A stretch of 22,831 bases of DNA from Paracoccaceae bacterium (GTDB lineage: Bacteria > Pseudomonadota > Alphaproteobacteria > Rhodobacterales > Rhodobacteraceae): positions 1 to 22,831 of the forward strand of contig PXDM01000303.1 of the NCBI GenBank assembly GCA_003565055.1, written 5' to 3'. Of the stretch, positions 22,730 through 22,831 are shown one piece after another. How positions within the stretch are numbered: the first letter of the stretch is position 1; each line of letters opens with the position of its first letter. The notes beneath the pieces are model-generated. The model was not told the DNA's origin. It did no database searches and saw only the letters and a program-made list of their open reading frames with translations. The translations under genes and the position numbers were made by a program.

Positions 22730-22831
22730 ATGCGGCTGGCGCAACTGATCATTCCGGGTTTGGCGATGCTCGGCGCGCCTGCAGCGGCAGCGCAAGCCGT
22801 GACGCTGCCTTCGGGCGAGACGGCCGAGCCC
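22730..22831 (+). CDS. Exported protein of unknown function, N-terminal part
   Basis: The first 34 residues of a gene running off the right edge. The start ATG at 22730 lies 10 bases after the pccB stop with a GGGGG ribosome-binding run five bases upstream, so it is very probably in the pccB operon. The product begins MRLAQLIIPGLAMLGAPAAA and then AQAVTLPSGE: a short positive N-terminus, a hydrophobic core and a likely signal-peptidase site after AAA or AQA. There is no lipobox cysteine in the visible part. I do not recognise the family from this fragment. Its position after pccB suggests a small secreted protein between pccB and pccA. Confidence 0.75.
   Translation, partial: MRLAQLIIPGLAMLGAPAAAAQAVTLPSGETAEP

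Overview
The window is a high-GC alphaproteobacterial chromosome segment, most likely from the Rhodobacteraceae (Rhodobacter/Roseobacter group). The evidence for this placement is a TrcR/DUF1013 regulator beside pheT, a trpG-trpD-trpC-moaC-moeA-lexA run, an alphaproteobacterial-type LexA box (GTTC-N7-GTTC), an FnrL-type box, and a PccR-type regulator next to a propionyl-CoA carboxylase beta gene. I see no rRNA, tRNA, insertion sequence, phage gene or CRISPR array. Coding is dense and the DNA looks like ordinary vertically inherited core genome.

Layout. 1-523 (-): the N-terminus of carB. 744-2873 (+): a soluble GAF-PAS hybrid histidine kinase, facing 2879-3550 (-), an RNase T2. 3692-6928 (+): trcR then pheT, followed by a perfect hairpin and a canonical terminator that lies directly before the Shine-Dalgarno (SD) sequence of a CoA-binding-domain gene (7107-7598). 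9638-7593 (-): hisF, hisE and an EamA/DMT permease. 9802-11769 (+): a short DksA/TraR-type zinc-finger gene behind a perfect FnrL box, then prfC. A double-hairpin element separates prfC from the convergent block 16723-11881 (-): trpG, trpD, trpC, moaC, moeA, lexA. Divergent from trpG is a membrane-anchored, degenerate 'divergent polysaccharide deacetylase' (16894-18243, +). The right end is a propionate module: pccR (18295-19686, -), a Bcr/CflA-like MFS transporter (19744-20976, -), pccB (21187-22719, +) and the start of a small exported protein (22730 onward).

How the genes work together. Several are housekeeping: pyrimidine/arginine precursor synthesis (carB), translation (pheT, prfC), histidine and tryptophan synthesis, molybdenum cofactor and SOS control. 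The regulatory content is richer than the gene list. lexA has its own LexA-controlled promoter right after moeA. The hisF/DksA-like divergent region is built around an FnrL box. The propionate module has a paired TTTGCAAA-type PccR site at pccR, a tandem-repeat operator-like region at pccB and a separate unassigned palindrome at the MFS gene. The best candidates for something not yet described are the 210-base MFS/pccB intergenic region and the FnrL-linked DksA-like gene. I do not see a wholly new multi-gene system.

Non-coding stretches. No gap between genes exceeds about 300 bases. The larger ones are 524-743, 3551-3691, 6929-7106, 9639-9801, 11770-11880, 16724-16893 and 20977-21186.
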